DNA from: Variovorax sp. E3
GTDB lineage: Bacteria; Pseudomonadota; Gammaproteobacteria; Burkholderiales; Burkholderiaceae_C
Direction of reading: 5' to 3'
NCBI RefSeq assembly: GCF_016082275.1
Contig: NZ_MOWM01000015.1
Span: forward strand, 1 to 64,000
Length of the DNA: 64,000 bases
Part shown: piece after piece, positions 1-8,329 of the stretch
Layout of the letters: each line of letters opens with the position of its first letter
Position numbering within the stretch: the first letter of the stretch is position 1
Notes under the pieces: generated by a model
What the model was told of the DNA's origin: nothing
The model's input: only the letters and a program-made list of their open reading frames with translations
Databases searched by the model: none
Program-made: the position numbers and the translations under genes

Positions 1-512
1 CGGCAGCGTCATGCCGACCACGCCGCCCTTCGAGGCGGCATAGGCGGCCTGACCGATCTGGCCGTCGTAGGCCGCGACCGAGGCGGTCGAAATCAGCACG
101 CCGCGCTCGCCCGTGGCTTCGGGCTCGTTCTTGCCCATGGCGTCGGCCGCCAGGCGGATCATGTTGAAGCTGCCGATCAGGTTGACCGTGACGGTCTTGC
201 TGAACACGGCCAGCGCGTGCGGCCCGTTCTTACCCACGGTCTTCTCGGCCGGGGCAATGCCGGCGCAGTTGACCAGGCGACCAGCTTGCCCAGCTTGAGG
301 GCGGCGGCCACCACGGCCTGGCCGTCGGCTTCCTGGCTCACGTCGCACTTGACGAACACGCCGCCGATGTCCTTGGCAACGGCTTCGCCCTTGTCAGCCT
401 GCATGTCGGCGATGACCACCTTGCCGCCGTTGGCCGCCAGCATCCGCGCCGTGCCTTCGCCGAGGCCCGAAGCGCCACCGGTCACGATAAAAACCTTGCC
501 GTTGATATTCAT
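1..512 (-). pseudogene. SDR-type 3-hydroxyacyl-CoA dehydrogenase, partial and frameshifted
   Basis: This is the N-terminal part of a short-chain dehydrogenase of the type-II 3-hydroxyacyl-CoA dehydrogenase (HSD17B10-like) group; the rest lies beyond the window edge. The protein begins MNINGKVFIVTGGASGLGEG, with the TGxxxGxG cofactor loop at about residues 11-17. After KLGKL (near base 278) the frame is lost, and the expected [12 protein letters not shown] continuation is read in the next frame down to base 1, including an [15 protein letters not shown] stretch. Restoring one G in CTGGTCGCC (to CTGGGTCGCC) repairs it. It lies 52 bp downstream of the HMG-CoA-lyase-like gene on the same strand, so it may be the last gene of that operon and oxidise a hydroxyacyl-CoA. 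Family is certain; exact substrate is not. Confidence 0.8.
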
Positions 513-564
513 TTCGCTGCCCTGCTTTGGCGACCATGATGAAAGGGGAAAACCGTGCATCGGA

Positions 565-1494
565 TCACCGAGCTTTGGCATCGGGTGATTGACGGGCGTC
601 ATGACGCCGCAGCCTCTTGCCCGCGCGCATCACCTGGCCTGGCAAGGCACGACCCAGCACTTCCTCCATCAACCATGCCGCGTGCACGAGCGAATCGAGG
701 TCGATACCCGTGCTGTGGCCTTCCTCGTGCAGGTAATGCACAAGGTCTTCCGTGCAAACATTCCCTGTGGCGCCCGGTGCAAACGGGCACCCGCCGACGC
801 CTGCGATCGACGATTCGTATTCTTGAATCTGCAGTTCAATGCCGGCGGCGACATTCAGCAGGCCGAGGCCCCGCGTGTTGTGGAAGTGGAGGGAGATTCT
901 CACGTCAGGAACCGCGTCACGCACGCTTTCGCATACGGCCCGCACGATGCTGGGCGTGGCCATTCCCGTCGTGTCTGCCAAGGTCAGATGCCTTACCCCC
1001 GCACGAACGAACGCCCGGGCGACGCGAACGACAGAATCGACAGTGATGTTCCCTTCAAATGGGCAGCCGAAAGCAGTGGCTATGGCAGCGCGCAACTTGA
1101 CGCCTTCCTGAGTTGCCAGTTCGGCGACCTCTTCGATGTTGGCAAGGGACTCGGCAACGCTGCGGTTGAGGTTCTTTCTATTGTGCGTCTCGCTGGCTGA
1201 TACGAACGCGACCAGTTCGTCGGCGCCAGCGCGGATGGCGCCGTGTGCGCCCCTGACGTTGGGTGCGAGCACGCTCACCACGGAACGCTCCGGCCTCTGG
1301 ATCTGCCTCAACACTTCCGCGGCATCCGACATCTGCGGAACCGCGGAAGGGGAGACGAACGAGGTCGCCTCAACAGAGCGTATGCCCGATGCGAAGATCG
1401 CATCGATGATCTGCACTTTCCTGGCGGTAGGAATGAAGGTCTTCTCGCTTTGCAGGCCGTCACGCGGTCCGACTTCAGTGATGGTGATATGCAT
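565..1494 (-). CDS. Hydroxymethylglutaryl-CoA lyase-like protein
   Basis: 309-residue TIM-barrel enzyme of the HMG-CoA lyase/DRE-TIM metallolyase family. Members cleave 3-hydroxy-3-methylacyl-CoA esters into acetyl-CoA plus a keto acid. The start at 1494 gives MHITITEVGPRDGLQSEK, where EVGPRDGLQ is the family's N-terminal metal/substrate motif (residues 7-15). A second motif, LADTTGMA, lies in the middle, and a GVGGCPFAPGATGN segment near the C-terminus carries the catalytic-loop cysteine. It follows the LeuD-like gene by 16 bp. Because the neighbours are an aconitase-type hydro-lyase and a CaiB-type CoA-transferase, I infer cleavage of a citramalyl-CoA-like ester rather than leucine catabolism; no acyl-CoA dehydrogenase or MCC carboxylase is nearby. 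Substrate uncertain. Confidence 0.88.
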   Translation of the reverse strand: MHITITEVGPRDGLQSEKTFIPTARKVQIIDAIFASGIRSVEATSFVSPSAVPQMSDAAEVLRQIQRPERSVVSVLAPNVRGAHGAIRAGADELVAFVSASETHNRKNLNRSVAESLANIEEVAELATQEGVKLRAAIATAFGCPFEGNITVDSVVRVARAFVRAGVRHLTLADTTGMATPSIVRAVCESVRDAVPDVRISLHFHNTRGLGLLNVAAGIELQIQEYESSIAGVGGCPFAPGATGNVCTEDLVHYLHEEGHSTGIDLDSLVHAAWLMEEVLGRALPGQVMRAGKRLRRHDARQSPDAKAR

Positions 1495-1510
1495 GGTTTC
1501 TTTCGACGAG

Positions 1511-2131
1511 TCAGCTGTTCGAGCGCCAGATCCACGGACGCACCTGACGGTCCCTCTGCTGGAAGGCCGCGATGTCGTCCTTGTGCCGCTCCGCGACGGT
1601 GATGGAATCCAGCCCCTTGAGCAGGATCTCGCGTTGAGCCTCGTCAAGCACGAAAGCATTCACGGATCCGTCGGGCAGGATGATCCTGGATGCCTGGAGA
1701 TCCACTGCCACTTCCTTGTTTTCATCGCGCTCGAGCATGTTCAGAAGACGGTCGACGACCTCCTCGTCCAATCTCACGGGAAGGACGCCATTTCGAATGC
1801 AGTTCTCATGAAAGATCGAGGCGAAGCTCGGCGCGACGATGCAGCGGATGCCGAAGTCGGCCAGCGCCCAGACCGCATGTTCGCGCGAGCTTCCGCACCC
1901 GAAATTCGATCGGGCGACAAGAATCGACGCCCTTCGGAACGGTGCGCGATTCAGCACGAAGTCTTGTATCTCCGATCCGTCCGGCGCAAACCGCCACCGA
2001 TGAAACAGGTAGTCGCCCAAGCCCGATTTCTTCAGCGTGTAGACATGCTGAACCGCGATGATCGCGTCGGTGTCCACGTTGGCCTTGGGCATCGGCGCGG
2101 CGATGCCTTGCCATTGGGTAAATGGATTCAT
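1511..2131 (-). CDS. Isopropylmalate/citraconate hydro-lyase small subunit (LeuD-like)
   Basis: 206-residue swivel-domain subunit of the aconitase superfamily. It contains the NVDTDAII motif at residues 18-25 and the GCGSSREHAVWAL motif near residue 75, both typical of LeuD. The ATG at 2131 overlaps the stop of the large-subunit gene (ATGA), so translation is probably coupled. Length matches LeuD (about 200). The partner gene and the CoA-transferase and lyase around it argue for a catabolic hydratase/isomerase acting on a methyl-branched dicarboxylate, not for the biosynthetic leucine enzyme, which would normally sit with leuA/leuB. No leuB is seen here. Confidence 0.88.
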   Translation of the reverse strand: MNPFTQWQGIAAPMPKANVDTDAIIAVQHVYTLKKSGLGDYLFHRWRFAPDGSEIQDFVLNRAPFRRASILVARSNFGCGSSREHAVWALADFGIRCIVAPSFASIFHENCIRNGVLPVRLDEEVVDRLLNMLERDENKEVAVDLQASRIILPDGSVNAFVLDEAQREILLKGLDSITVAERHKDDIAAFQQRDRQVRPWIWRSNS

Positions 2132-3540
2132 GACCGGCCTCCCGTGCGTCGAGCGTCGGTGATCACGCCGGCGATCGCTGCAGCAGCCGCCGTGGCAGGG
2201 CTTCCCAGGTGGGTGCGCGCGCGCGGCCCCTGGCGCCCTTCGAAGTTGCGGTTCGAGGTGGAGACGCAACGTGCACCAGGTGGAACGAAGTCATCGTTGA
2301 CTGCGGCACACATCGAGCATCCCGGCTCTCGCCACTCGAAACCGGCGTCCAAAAAGACGCGGTGCAGGCCGTGCGCCTCTGCTTGGCGCTTGACCGTCAT
2401 GGAGCCCGGCACCACCAATGCCCTCACATGATCGGCCACCTTGTGCCCACGTACGATTTCAGCCGCTGCCACCAGGTCCGACAGCCGGCTGTTCGTGCAA
2501 GAGCCGATGAAAACGGCGTCGACTTTCAGTCCGAGCAGGGATGCGCCTGCCTGCAGCCCCATGTAGGAGAGTGCGCGCTCGGCGGCGCTGCGTTGCTCGA
2601 CCTGCGCGAACCGTGAAGGATCGGGCACGATCGCATCGATGGCCATGACCTGCTCCGGGCTGGTGCCCCAAGTGATCTGAGGAGCGGCAGCGCCCGCATC
2701 GAGTCGAATTTCCCTGTCGAACACCGCGTCGTCATCGGTGCTCAACATTCGCCAGGCCGATACCGCACGATCGAAAGCTTCGCCCTGGGGGGCGTACTCG
2801 CGTCCCCGGATGTAGTTGAACGCAATGTCGTCGGGCGCGATGAATGTCGTGCGAGCGCCAGCTTCCACGCCCATGTTGCACAGGGTGAAGCGTCCCTCCA
2901 TTTGCATGGCGGAGATCGCTCGCCCCGCAAGTTCAAGGGCATAGCCGGTCGCGCCTGCCGTGCCGATTTCTCCGATCAGGTAAAGGATGAGGTCTTTTGG
3001 GGTCACGCCGGTACCCAACTCGCCATCGACCACGATACGCATCGTCTTCGGCTTGCGCACAGCCAGAGTCTGGGTCGCGAGTACCTGCTCCACGGCGGAT
3101 GTACCGATGCCCCAGGCCCAGGCACCCAGCGCGCCGACGGTGCCCGTGTGGCTGTCACCGCACACCACCGTCATGCCCGGCAAGACGATGCCGAGTTCCG
3201 GCGCGATGACATGGGCGATCCCTTGTTGGGCATCTTGCACATCGAAGTGCCGGATCCCGTGGGCGCGCGTACTGGAGCGAAACGCGCGAATCAGCAACGC
3301 CCCTCCTTCCACAGTCTCGTCGCCGCGATTGCGCCGCGTCGAAACAAGGTGGTCTGTAGTCCCGAAAGTCAGTTCCGGGTTCCCCACACGCCGGCCCGCC
3401 TGCTGCAAGCCGTCAAAGGCTTGAGGGCTCGTGATCTCGTAAAGCAGATGGCGATCGATGTGGATCAAGGTTTCGCCGCCGGGCAGGTCGGCGATGCGAT
3501 GCTGATCCCACAGCTTCTCGAAGAGGGTGCCGGCGGTCAT
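2128..3540 (-). CDS. Isopropylmalate/citraconate hydro-lyase large subunit (LeuC-like)
   Basis: 470-residue Fe-S subunit of an aconitase-family hydro-lyase. Visible family features are a GDSHT motif followed by GTVGALGAWAWGIGTS, the IGSCTNSRLSDL motif carrying one cluster cysteine, and EPGCSMC carrying the other two. The ATG at 3540 is preceded by GAGAGG with a 7-base spacer; an in-frame GTG at 3555 overlaps the upstream stop (GTGA) and is the alternative start. Together with the LeuD-like subunit it should hydrate/dehydrate a 2-methyl dicarboxylate such as citraconate/citramalate or dimethylmalate. The assignment to isopropylmalate itself is possible but not favoured by the neighbourhood. 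Confidence 0.88.
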   Translation of the reverse strand: MTAGTLFEKLWDQHRIADLPGGETLIHIDRHLLYEITSPQAFDGLQQAGRRVGNPELTFGTTDHLVSTRRNRGDETVEGGALLIRAFRSSTRAHGIRHFDVQDAQQGIAHVIAPELGIVLPGMTVVCGDSHTGTVGALGAWAWGIGTSAVEQVLATQTLAVRKPKTMRIVVDGELGTGVTPKDLILYLIGEIGTAGATGYALELAGRAISAMQMEGRFTLCNMGVEAGARTTFIAPDDIAFNYIRGREYAPQGEAFDRAVSAWRMLSTDDDAVFDREIRLDAGAAAPQITWGTSPEQVMAIDAIVPDPSRFAQVEQRSAAERALSYMGLQAGASLLGLKVDAVFIGSCTNSRLSDLVAAAEIVRGHKVADHVRALVVPGSMTVKRQAEAHGLHRVFLDAGFEWREPGCSMCAAVNDDFVPPGARCVSTSNRNFEGRQGPRARTHLGSPATAAAAAIAGVITDARRTGGRS

Positions 3541-3551
3541 GGCGGCGCCTC

Positions 3552-4523
3552 TCACTGGATGATCGCACCGGAGCGCGACACCAGCGCGCCATGCTTGGTG
3601 TATTCGCTCTTCATGAACGCCAGCAGCACGTCGGGCGCCATTGGCATCGGCACCGCTCCTTCCCCTGCGATCTGGCCCTTGAAGGAGTCGGACTGCACGA
3701 TGGCGGTAATGCTCTCATTGAGCTTCTGAGTGATCTCCGGTGGCATGCCCTTGGGGCCGATGACGGCATACCAGGCTTCAAGAATGCAGCCCGGAAAGAC
3801 CTCGTCAAGGGTCTTCACCTCGGGCATGGCGGGCGAGCGCTTCGCGCTCGAGACCCCGAGAAGCTTGAGCCGGCCCTGCTTCACGAGTCCCTCGACACTG
3901 GCATAAGAGAAGAACGCGACGTCAATGGTGCCGCTGACCAGGTCGGGGATGACGGGGGCCACGCCCTTGTACGGCACGTGGGTGAGTGTGAACTGCCCCT
4001 TTTCCTGCATGTACATGCCCATCAAATGCAGGATCGTGCCGTTGCCCGAAGATCCCAATGTCAGCTTGCCCGGACTCTTCAAGGCCAAAGCCTTGAGTTC
4101 GCTCACGTTGCTCGCCGGGAGGTCCGCTCGCGCGACCAGCACCATGGGCGTGGAGGCAACACCCGCGACGGGCGTCATGTCCTTCACAGCGTCGAAAGCG
4201 AACTTCCTGTACAGATGAGGAAACACGACGTAGTTGGAGCTGATCAGGCCGATGGTGCTGCCATCGGGCGCCGAGCGCAGCAAGTTTTCGCTGCCCATCA
4301 AACCTCCGGCTCCAGGAAGGTTCTCGACGAACACGGGTTGTTTCAGCGCCCTGCCCAAGTGGTCCCCAAGTCGCCGCGCCATTCCATCCGCTCCGGAGCC
4401 GGCAGAGTTTGGCGTGGTCAAGCGGATGGGTTTGCTCGGGTAGGTCTCGGTTGCGAAACCAAGCTGTGGAATGCACAGGAGCGCGGAAGTTGCAAGAAAA
4501 CTGCGGCGGTTCAGTGGGCTCAT
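3552..4523 (-). CDS. Bug-family (TctC) periplasmic solute-binding protein
   Basis: 323-residue tripartite-tricarboxylate-transporter receptor of the Bug family. The N-terminus MSPLNRRSFLATSALL is followed by a hydrophobic stretch ending at GFATE, a likely export signal with an RR pair. The mature part starts YPSKPIRLTTPNSAGSGADG, the Bug ligand-loop signature, and later shows the family motif HVPYKG. Its start at 4523 has GGAGA upstream. It sits inside the hydro-lyase/CoA-transferase operon (overlapping or 11 bp before the LeuC-like gene), so it probably captures the dicarboxylate degraded by the operon. No TctA/TctB membrane genes are present. Confidence 0.92.
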   Translation of the reverse strand: MSPLNRRSFLATSALLCIPQLGFATETYPSKPIRLTTPNSAGSGADGMARRLGDHLGRALKQPVFVENLPGAGGLMGSENLLRSAPDGSTIGLISSNYVVFPHLYRKFAFDAVKDMTPVAGVASTPMVLVARADLPASNVSELKALALKSPGKLTLGSSGNGTILHLMGMYMQEKGQFTLTHVPYKGVAPVIPDLVSGTIDVAFFSYASVEGLVKQGRLKLLGVSSAKRSPAMPEVKTLDEVFPGCILEAWYAVIGPKGMPPEITQKLNESITAIVQSDSFKGQIAGEGAVPMPMAPDVLLAFMKSEYTKHGALVSRSGAIIQ

Positions 4524-4572
4524 GGTGTTGTCTCCTTTTTTGCTGTGGGGGGAACTGGATCGACCTTGTCTG

Positions 4573-5775
4573 CTAACGAGCTCCGGCAACGGCGTTCCGG
4601 CTGAACAAGTCATTCGCCTCCGCCTCGGTGAGGCCCCAGGCGCGAAGGTATTTGGCCGTCTGCGCACCCACGTCTTGCGGCTGCAGCCGAACCGCCGGGG
4701 AGTGGCCATCAATGCGGAAGGGCATCGCCGGTAAGCTGGCGCTCCGGTCGCCGACCGTCACCTCCAGAAGAGAACCATTGGCGCGCAGATGCTCATCGTC
4801 AAGCAGGTCCAAGGGAGTTCGGACCGGTCCGAAAGGAATCTCGGCTTTCTTGCAAAGGGCCTCCAGGGTTGCCATCGAGAGCTTTACGAACGTTTCGTTA
4901 AGGCGAGGAAGGAGCCAGGGCCGCTCGCGGGTCCTGCTCGTGTTGTCCGCCAGGCGTGGATCGTCCAGAAGCTCCTCGAGCCCGAATGCGATGCAGAACC
5001 GCTTCCACTGCGCGTCACTGGTGATGCCGATGAACATCTGGCCGTCGCCGCATTGGCAGAGGTCGTAGAGGCACCAGGCCTGCGTCCTCGCCGGCATGGG
5101 TACGACCGGCGTGTCGCCGAACTGCGCCATGGCCATGTGCTGCCCCACCAGAAACGCGGTGGTCTCATACAGAGCGCTCGTGATGAACGCTCCCCGGCCG
5201 GTTGTTTCGCGGGCACGCAAGGCCGCAGTGATACCGATGACCCCGAACATGCCTCCGGTCATGTCCACGATGGAGGCTCCCGCGCGGATCGGCTGGCCGG
5301 CCGGGCCCGTCATGTAGGCCAGCCCGCCCATCATCTGCACAACTTCGTCCAGCGCAGGCCTTGCCTGGTACGGGCCCGGAAGAAAGCCCTTGAGAGAACA
5401 GTAGACAAGCCGCGGATTGATGGCGCTCGCTTGCGCATACCCGTAGCCCAGGCGTTCCATCACTTCGGGTCCGAAGTTCTCGATGACGACGTCCGCCCAC
5501 CGCAAGGCGCGCTCGAGCGCGGGCCGCGAGAGCGGATTCTTGAGATCGATCGCAACGCTTTCCTTGTTGCGGTTGAGATAGCCGAAGAAGCCCGACCCGA
5601 AGCCCTTGAGACTGCGCGTCGGATCGCCTTCCACACGCTCGATGCGCACGACCTCCGCGCCAAGATCCGCCAGGATCAGGCCGCATGTGGGAGCCATGAC
5701 TGTGTGGCCGAAGTCCAGGACTTTCAGCCCGGCCAGCGGCAGTCGGGCGTTGTCGTTCTCGGTATTGTGTTTCAT
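4573..5775 (-). CDS. CaiB/BaiF (class III) CoA-transferase
   Basis: 400-residue family III CoA-transferase. Motifs are LAGLKVLDFGHTVMAPT near the N-terminus, LADLGAEVVRIE, the FGYLNRNKESVAIDL segment at about 64-78, and VDMTGGMFGVIG, where D171 aligns with the catalytic aspartate that forms the acyl anhydride. It is the first gene of the minus-strand operon and is read divergently from the IclR regulator 54 bp away. I infer that it activates the imported dicarboxylate (or its hydration product) by CoA transfer from succinyl- or acetyl-CoA, giving the ester cut by the HMG-CoA-lyase-like enzyme. The donor cannot be read from sequence. Confidence 0.92.
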   Translation of the reverse strand: MKHNTENDNARLPLAGLKVLDFGHTVMAPTCGLILADLGAEVVRIERVEGDPTRSLKGFGSGFFGYLNRNKESVAIDLKNPLSRPALERALRWADVVIENFGPEVMERLGYGYAQASAINPRLVYCSLKGFLPGPYQARPALDEVVQMMGGLAYMTGPAGQPIRAGASIVDMTGGMFGVIGITAALRARETTGRGAFITSALYETTAFLVGQHMAMAQFGDTPVVPMPARTQAWCLYDLCQCGDGQMFIGITSDAQWKRFCIAFGLEELLDDPRLADNTSRTRERPWLLPRLNETFVKLSMATLEALCKKAEIPFGPVRTPLDLLDDEHLRANGSLLEVTVGDRSASLPAMPFRIDGHSPAVRLQPQDVGAQTAKYLRAWGLTEAEANDLFSRNAVAGAR

Positions 5776-5799
5776 CTGATGATCCTATATGATCGCTTA

Positions 5800-5815
5800 G
5801 TGAAACAACTTTAAC
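5800..5815. promoter_or_regulatory. Candidate IclR operator in the divergent promoter
   Basis: The 54-bp space between the CoA-transferase and iclR-type genes contains GTGAAACAACTTTAAC, an imperfect palindrome with six-base arms (one mismatch each) around CAAC. Its size and A/T-rich arms fit sites of IclR-family proteins. It is the only obvious dyad there, and it lies close enough to both start codons to control both genes. Confidence 0.45.
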
Positions 5816-5829
5816 GTTGAAAGGGCTGT

Positions 5830-6534
5830 ATGTCAAAAGAAGACTCCCCGGCAGGGACATCCGCGCTCCGCGTCAATGCGCTGGAGCGAGGGCTTCGCCT
5901 GTTGATGGCATTGCGCTATGACAAGGGCCAGAAGCTCAGCGAGGTGGCCCGTGCTACGGGTCTGGACAAGGCCACCGCATCCCGCCTGCTGCGCTCGCTG
6001 GCGCAGTACTCATTCGTGTTGAAGGATGGCGAGGAGCGCTATCGGCTGGGACCGGCCATCGCGGTGCTCGAGCGCACTGGCAACGCGACACAAGGCATCG
6101 CGGCCGTGGTCCAGCCGACCCTGAATCGCCTGGCGGCAAACACCGGAGAGACCGCGAGTTTTTTCGTGCCTCACGGCGACCTGCGTTTGTGCGTTGCAGT
6201 CGCCTTCGGCAATCAGGCCGTCAGCCACGTTCTGAAGGTCGGCGACACCCTGTCGACGGAACGAGGCGCCAGTGGTCGGGTCATGCGCCAGTTCGAAACT
6301 GGCAGGCCCACTGGTTCCCCGGACGTGTTGCAGACAAGCCTGGGCGAGCGAGATCCGGAACTCGCAGCCGTTGCATCGCCCGTCTTCGACACGCGCAACA
6401 GGTTGTTGGGAGCACTCTCGCTGTCAGGCACCTGCACGCGGTACTCATCGCCCAGCCACTTGAAGAGCCTGCAGGCGGCCGTCGCCGCGGCGACCCAGGA
6501 GATCGAAGCACTCTTCACCATGCCCGCTTTGTAG
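5830..6534 (+). CDS. IclR-family transcriptional regulator
   Basis: 234-residue regulator. The N-terminal winged helix (about residues 14-75) reads NALERGLRLLMALR, then LSEVARATGLDKATASRLLRSL as the recognition region. The C-terminal effector domain contains RLAANTGETASF and a GALSLSG strand, as in IclR ligand domains. It is transcribed away from the CoA-transferase operon and shares its 54-bp promoter region, so it is very likely the local, effector-responsive regulator. The effector is presumably the imported dicarboxylate or its CoA ester (inference). Confidence 0.93.
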   Translation: MSKEDSPAGTSALRVNALERGLRLLMALRYDKGQKLSEVARATGLDKATASRLLRSLAQYSFVLKDGEERYRLGPAIAVLERTGNATQGIAAVVQPTLNRLAANTGETASFFVPHGDLRLCVAVAFGNQAVSHVLKVGDTLSTERGASGRVMRQFETGRPTGSPDVLQTSLGERDPELAAVASPVFDTRNRLLGALSLSGTCTRYSSPSHLKSLQAAVAAATQEIEALFTMPAL

Positions 6535-6750
6535 ATTGGCATGCTGATGATGCCGTCTACCCCCGATCACCGGGTGGAACTGTCGGTTGCGCCGCTGGCG
6601 GTCTTCAACCATGAGGCGCTGCTGATCTTCCGCCGTTGGTGAGCTCACGCTTTCGGATCGGTGGTTCACTGTTTACGGCACCGGCTCGCTCGCGGTCGTT
6701 GCCTATCGCACTGCGATGGGATCGTCTTAACTGAAGCGGCCTTATCGAAG

Positions 6751-6760
6751 TTGAATAGCG
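6751..6760 (+). promoter_or_regulatory. TTGAATAGCG decamer upstream of the glutaredoxin-DinB gene
   Basis: TTGAATAGCG lies 54 bp before the start codon of the glutaredoxin-DinB gene. The same decamer recurs upstream of the thioredoxin reductase (16417-16426) and, inverted, in a LysR/Bug intergenic region (15376-15385). A nearby dyad, ATCGCActGCGAT (about 6704-6716), is separate. The remaining 6535-6750 stretch shows no gene I can support. Confidence 0.35.
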
Positions 6761-6813
6761 ACTGCGTCACTGCCGTTCTAAAGTTTGCCATTCACAAACG
6801 AACGGAGTCGATC

Positions 6814-7563
6814 ATGGAAGAAGTCAAGGTTTTCTGGGCCCCTGGATGCTCTAGCTGCGTCAGGGTCAAGGAGTTCCTTGCGGACAAGGAAGTCAGCTAC
6901 ACCTCGGTGAATGTGGCCGCAGATCCCGCAGCAATGAAGTTTCTCGCGACATTGGGTGTTCGAACAATCCCCGTCGTCGTGCGCGGCAAAGATTATGTGT
7001 TTGCCCAGTCGCTTGACGACGTCGCAAAGTTTGTCGGCGTGGGACACAGGGCGGAACGCTTGCCGCCTGCGGAACTCGTCGACCGGTGGATGTCGATCCT
7101 GGACATTGCAACGGACACCATCGCTCGTGTGCCCGAGTCACGCTTGGACGAGAGGCCGGCCGCCCGGCCACGCTCCATCCGGGACATCGCGAACCACATC
7201 TTTCAGGTACCGGATGCTTTCTTGCAGACTGTGGTTAACGGCATTGAGGACTGGTCGGTGGTGACGACGGAAAGCGCGCCACCTGGTACCGACCTCCCGG
7301 CAATTCTTGCGTACGCCGAAAGGCAGAAGAAGGAACTGGCTGACTGGTGGCGCGAACTTGACGATCGCAGTTGCACCCGAGAACTGAAGATGTTTTACGG
7401 CGTTCATCCGATCCACGTATTCCTCGAGCGGTCGGTTTGGCATTCGGCGCAACACACCCGTCAGATTATTTCGTGGGCGGAGTCGGACGGCATTGCTCTG
7501 GGCAGGCGCCTGACGAGTGACGTTCTCGACGGGCTTCCCCTGCCCAGAGGGCTTTGGGAATAA
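6814..7563 (+). CDS. Glutaredoxin-DinB fusion protein
   Basis: 249-residue two-domain protein. Residues 3-75 are a glutaredoxin fold with the CSSC active site at 12-15 and the cis-proline TIP at 51-53. Residues 85-235 are a DinB-like four-helix bundle with H128 and the pair H210/H214 (WHSAQH) in the positions of the family's metal-binding triad. The start at 6814 has CGGAG upstream; an in-frame extension to 6661 lacks similarity. DinB-fold enzymes are often thiol-dependent transferases or isomerases (for example bacillithiol S-transferase, mycothiol-dependent maleylpyruvate isomerase), so a fused thiol-redox domain suggests a glutathione-linked detoxification or isomerisation step. No characterised activity known to me. 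Confidence 0.85.
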   Translation: MEEVKVFWAPGCSSCVRVKEFLADKEVSYTSVNVAADPAAMKFLATLGVRTIPVVVRGKDYVFAQSLDDVAKFVGVGHRAERLPPAELVDRWMSILDIATDTIARVPESRLDERPAARPRSIRDIANHIFQVPDAFLQTVVNGIEDWSVVTTESAPPGTDLPAILAYAERQKKELADWWRELDDRSCTRELKMFYGVHPIHVFLERSVWHSAQHTRQIISWAESDGIALGRRLTSDVLDGLPLPRGLWE

Positions 7564-7951
7564 TCACAATAGACTGCTGCCATTCTCATTGCCGACCGTG
7601 GGTAATGAGAGCGGCCCAGGTGAGGCTCGAGCAAGCGGACGCAGGATCAGAGCTCCTGGATGATGACCGTGTCTGCGTAGTTCGGGCAAACCGGCACATC
7701 ACAGTCAGCGAACGCTCCACCTTCACGGCCTTGAGCGGGGCCGTCGTGCACCGTCAGCTTGATGCGTGTATGCCGTGCGCTGGCATACCAGATGCCCGTA
7801 ACACGGCTGCGCGGCGCCGAAAACCCTCAGCACGTTTGCCAACAGCCGTTTGGTGCCGGCGCGAATTTCCATGGTAAGCAGCCAGCCGCCTCACCTTGGG
7901 TGGAACCGGTGGCCAAGCGATGCTGTCCAGTTAACTTCTAACTGGACGTTT
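7564..7951. other. Intergenic region with no supportable gene
   Basis: No intact gene is seen. On the minus strand a protein-like stretch (reading RIKLTVHDGPAQGREGG and ending TVIIQEL at about 7652) suggests the tail of a decayed gene, but I could not assign it. The region leads into the IS66 remnant. Confidence 0.4.
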
Positions 7952-8190
7952 ATGGACGTGAACCCCAATTCGCGGCGCAGGCACAGCGCTGAATTCAAGG
8001 CAAAAGTTGTGGCCGCGTGCGCGCAGCCTGGTGCAAAGTTGCGGCGCGGGCGCTTCCAAGACTATCGGAACGTTGTTGCAAGAATCAGTGCCAGCGTTTG
8101 TTGCGCTGTCGCTGCCTTCATCGCCGACACCCCCAACATCGGCGCCAGTGATCCCTGCCGAGGGACCGGCCTGATCGAGCACACCGCGTC
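7952..8190 (+). pseudogene. IS66-family TnpA (OrfA) remnant
   Basis: The stretch beginning MDVNPNSRRRHSAEFKAKVV, followed by AACAQPGA, matches the N-terminal helix-turn-helix of IS66 accessory protein TnpA. The helix-turn-helix then breaks off. After a deletion and frame change, another reading frame (about 8090-8185) gives ESVPAFVALSLPSSPTPPTS, resembling the proline-rich linker typical of the TnpA C-terminal half. No TnpB, TnpC or terminal repeats follow, so this is a degenerate internal fragment of an old insertion. Confidence 0.7.
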
Positions 8191-8329
8191 GCTCGGTTCG
8201 TCGCAAGCGCCGACCGACGCCGTGCACAACCCTGCGGGGCTGACAAATCAGGCTTGAGAATCAAGCGAATAACCGTCCGTTGAAACGGGGCAAGTCCATC
8301 ACCCAGCTCAGGAACCAGCCTTGTTGAAA

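Noticed and set aside
1136..2431. 431-codon plus-strand frame across the lyase and LeuD/LeuC genes
   Set aside because: It is antisense to three well-conserved genes and its own translation has no recognisable motif.
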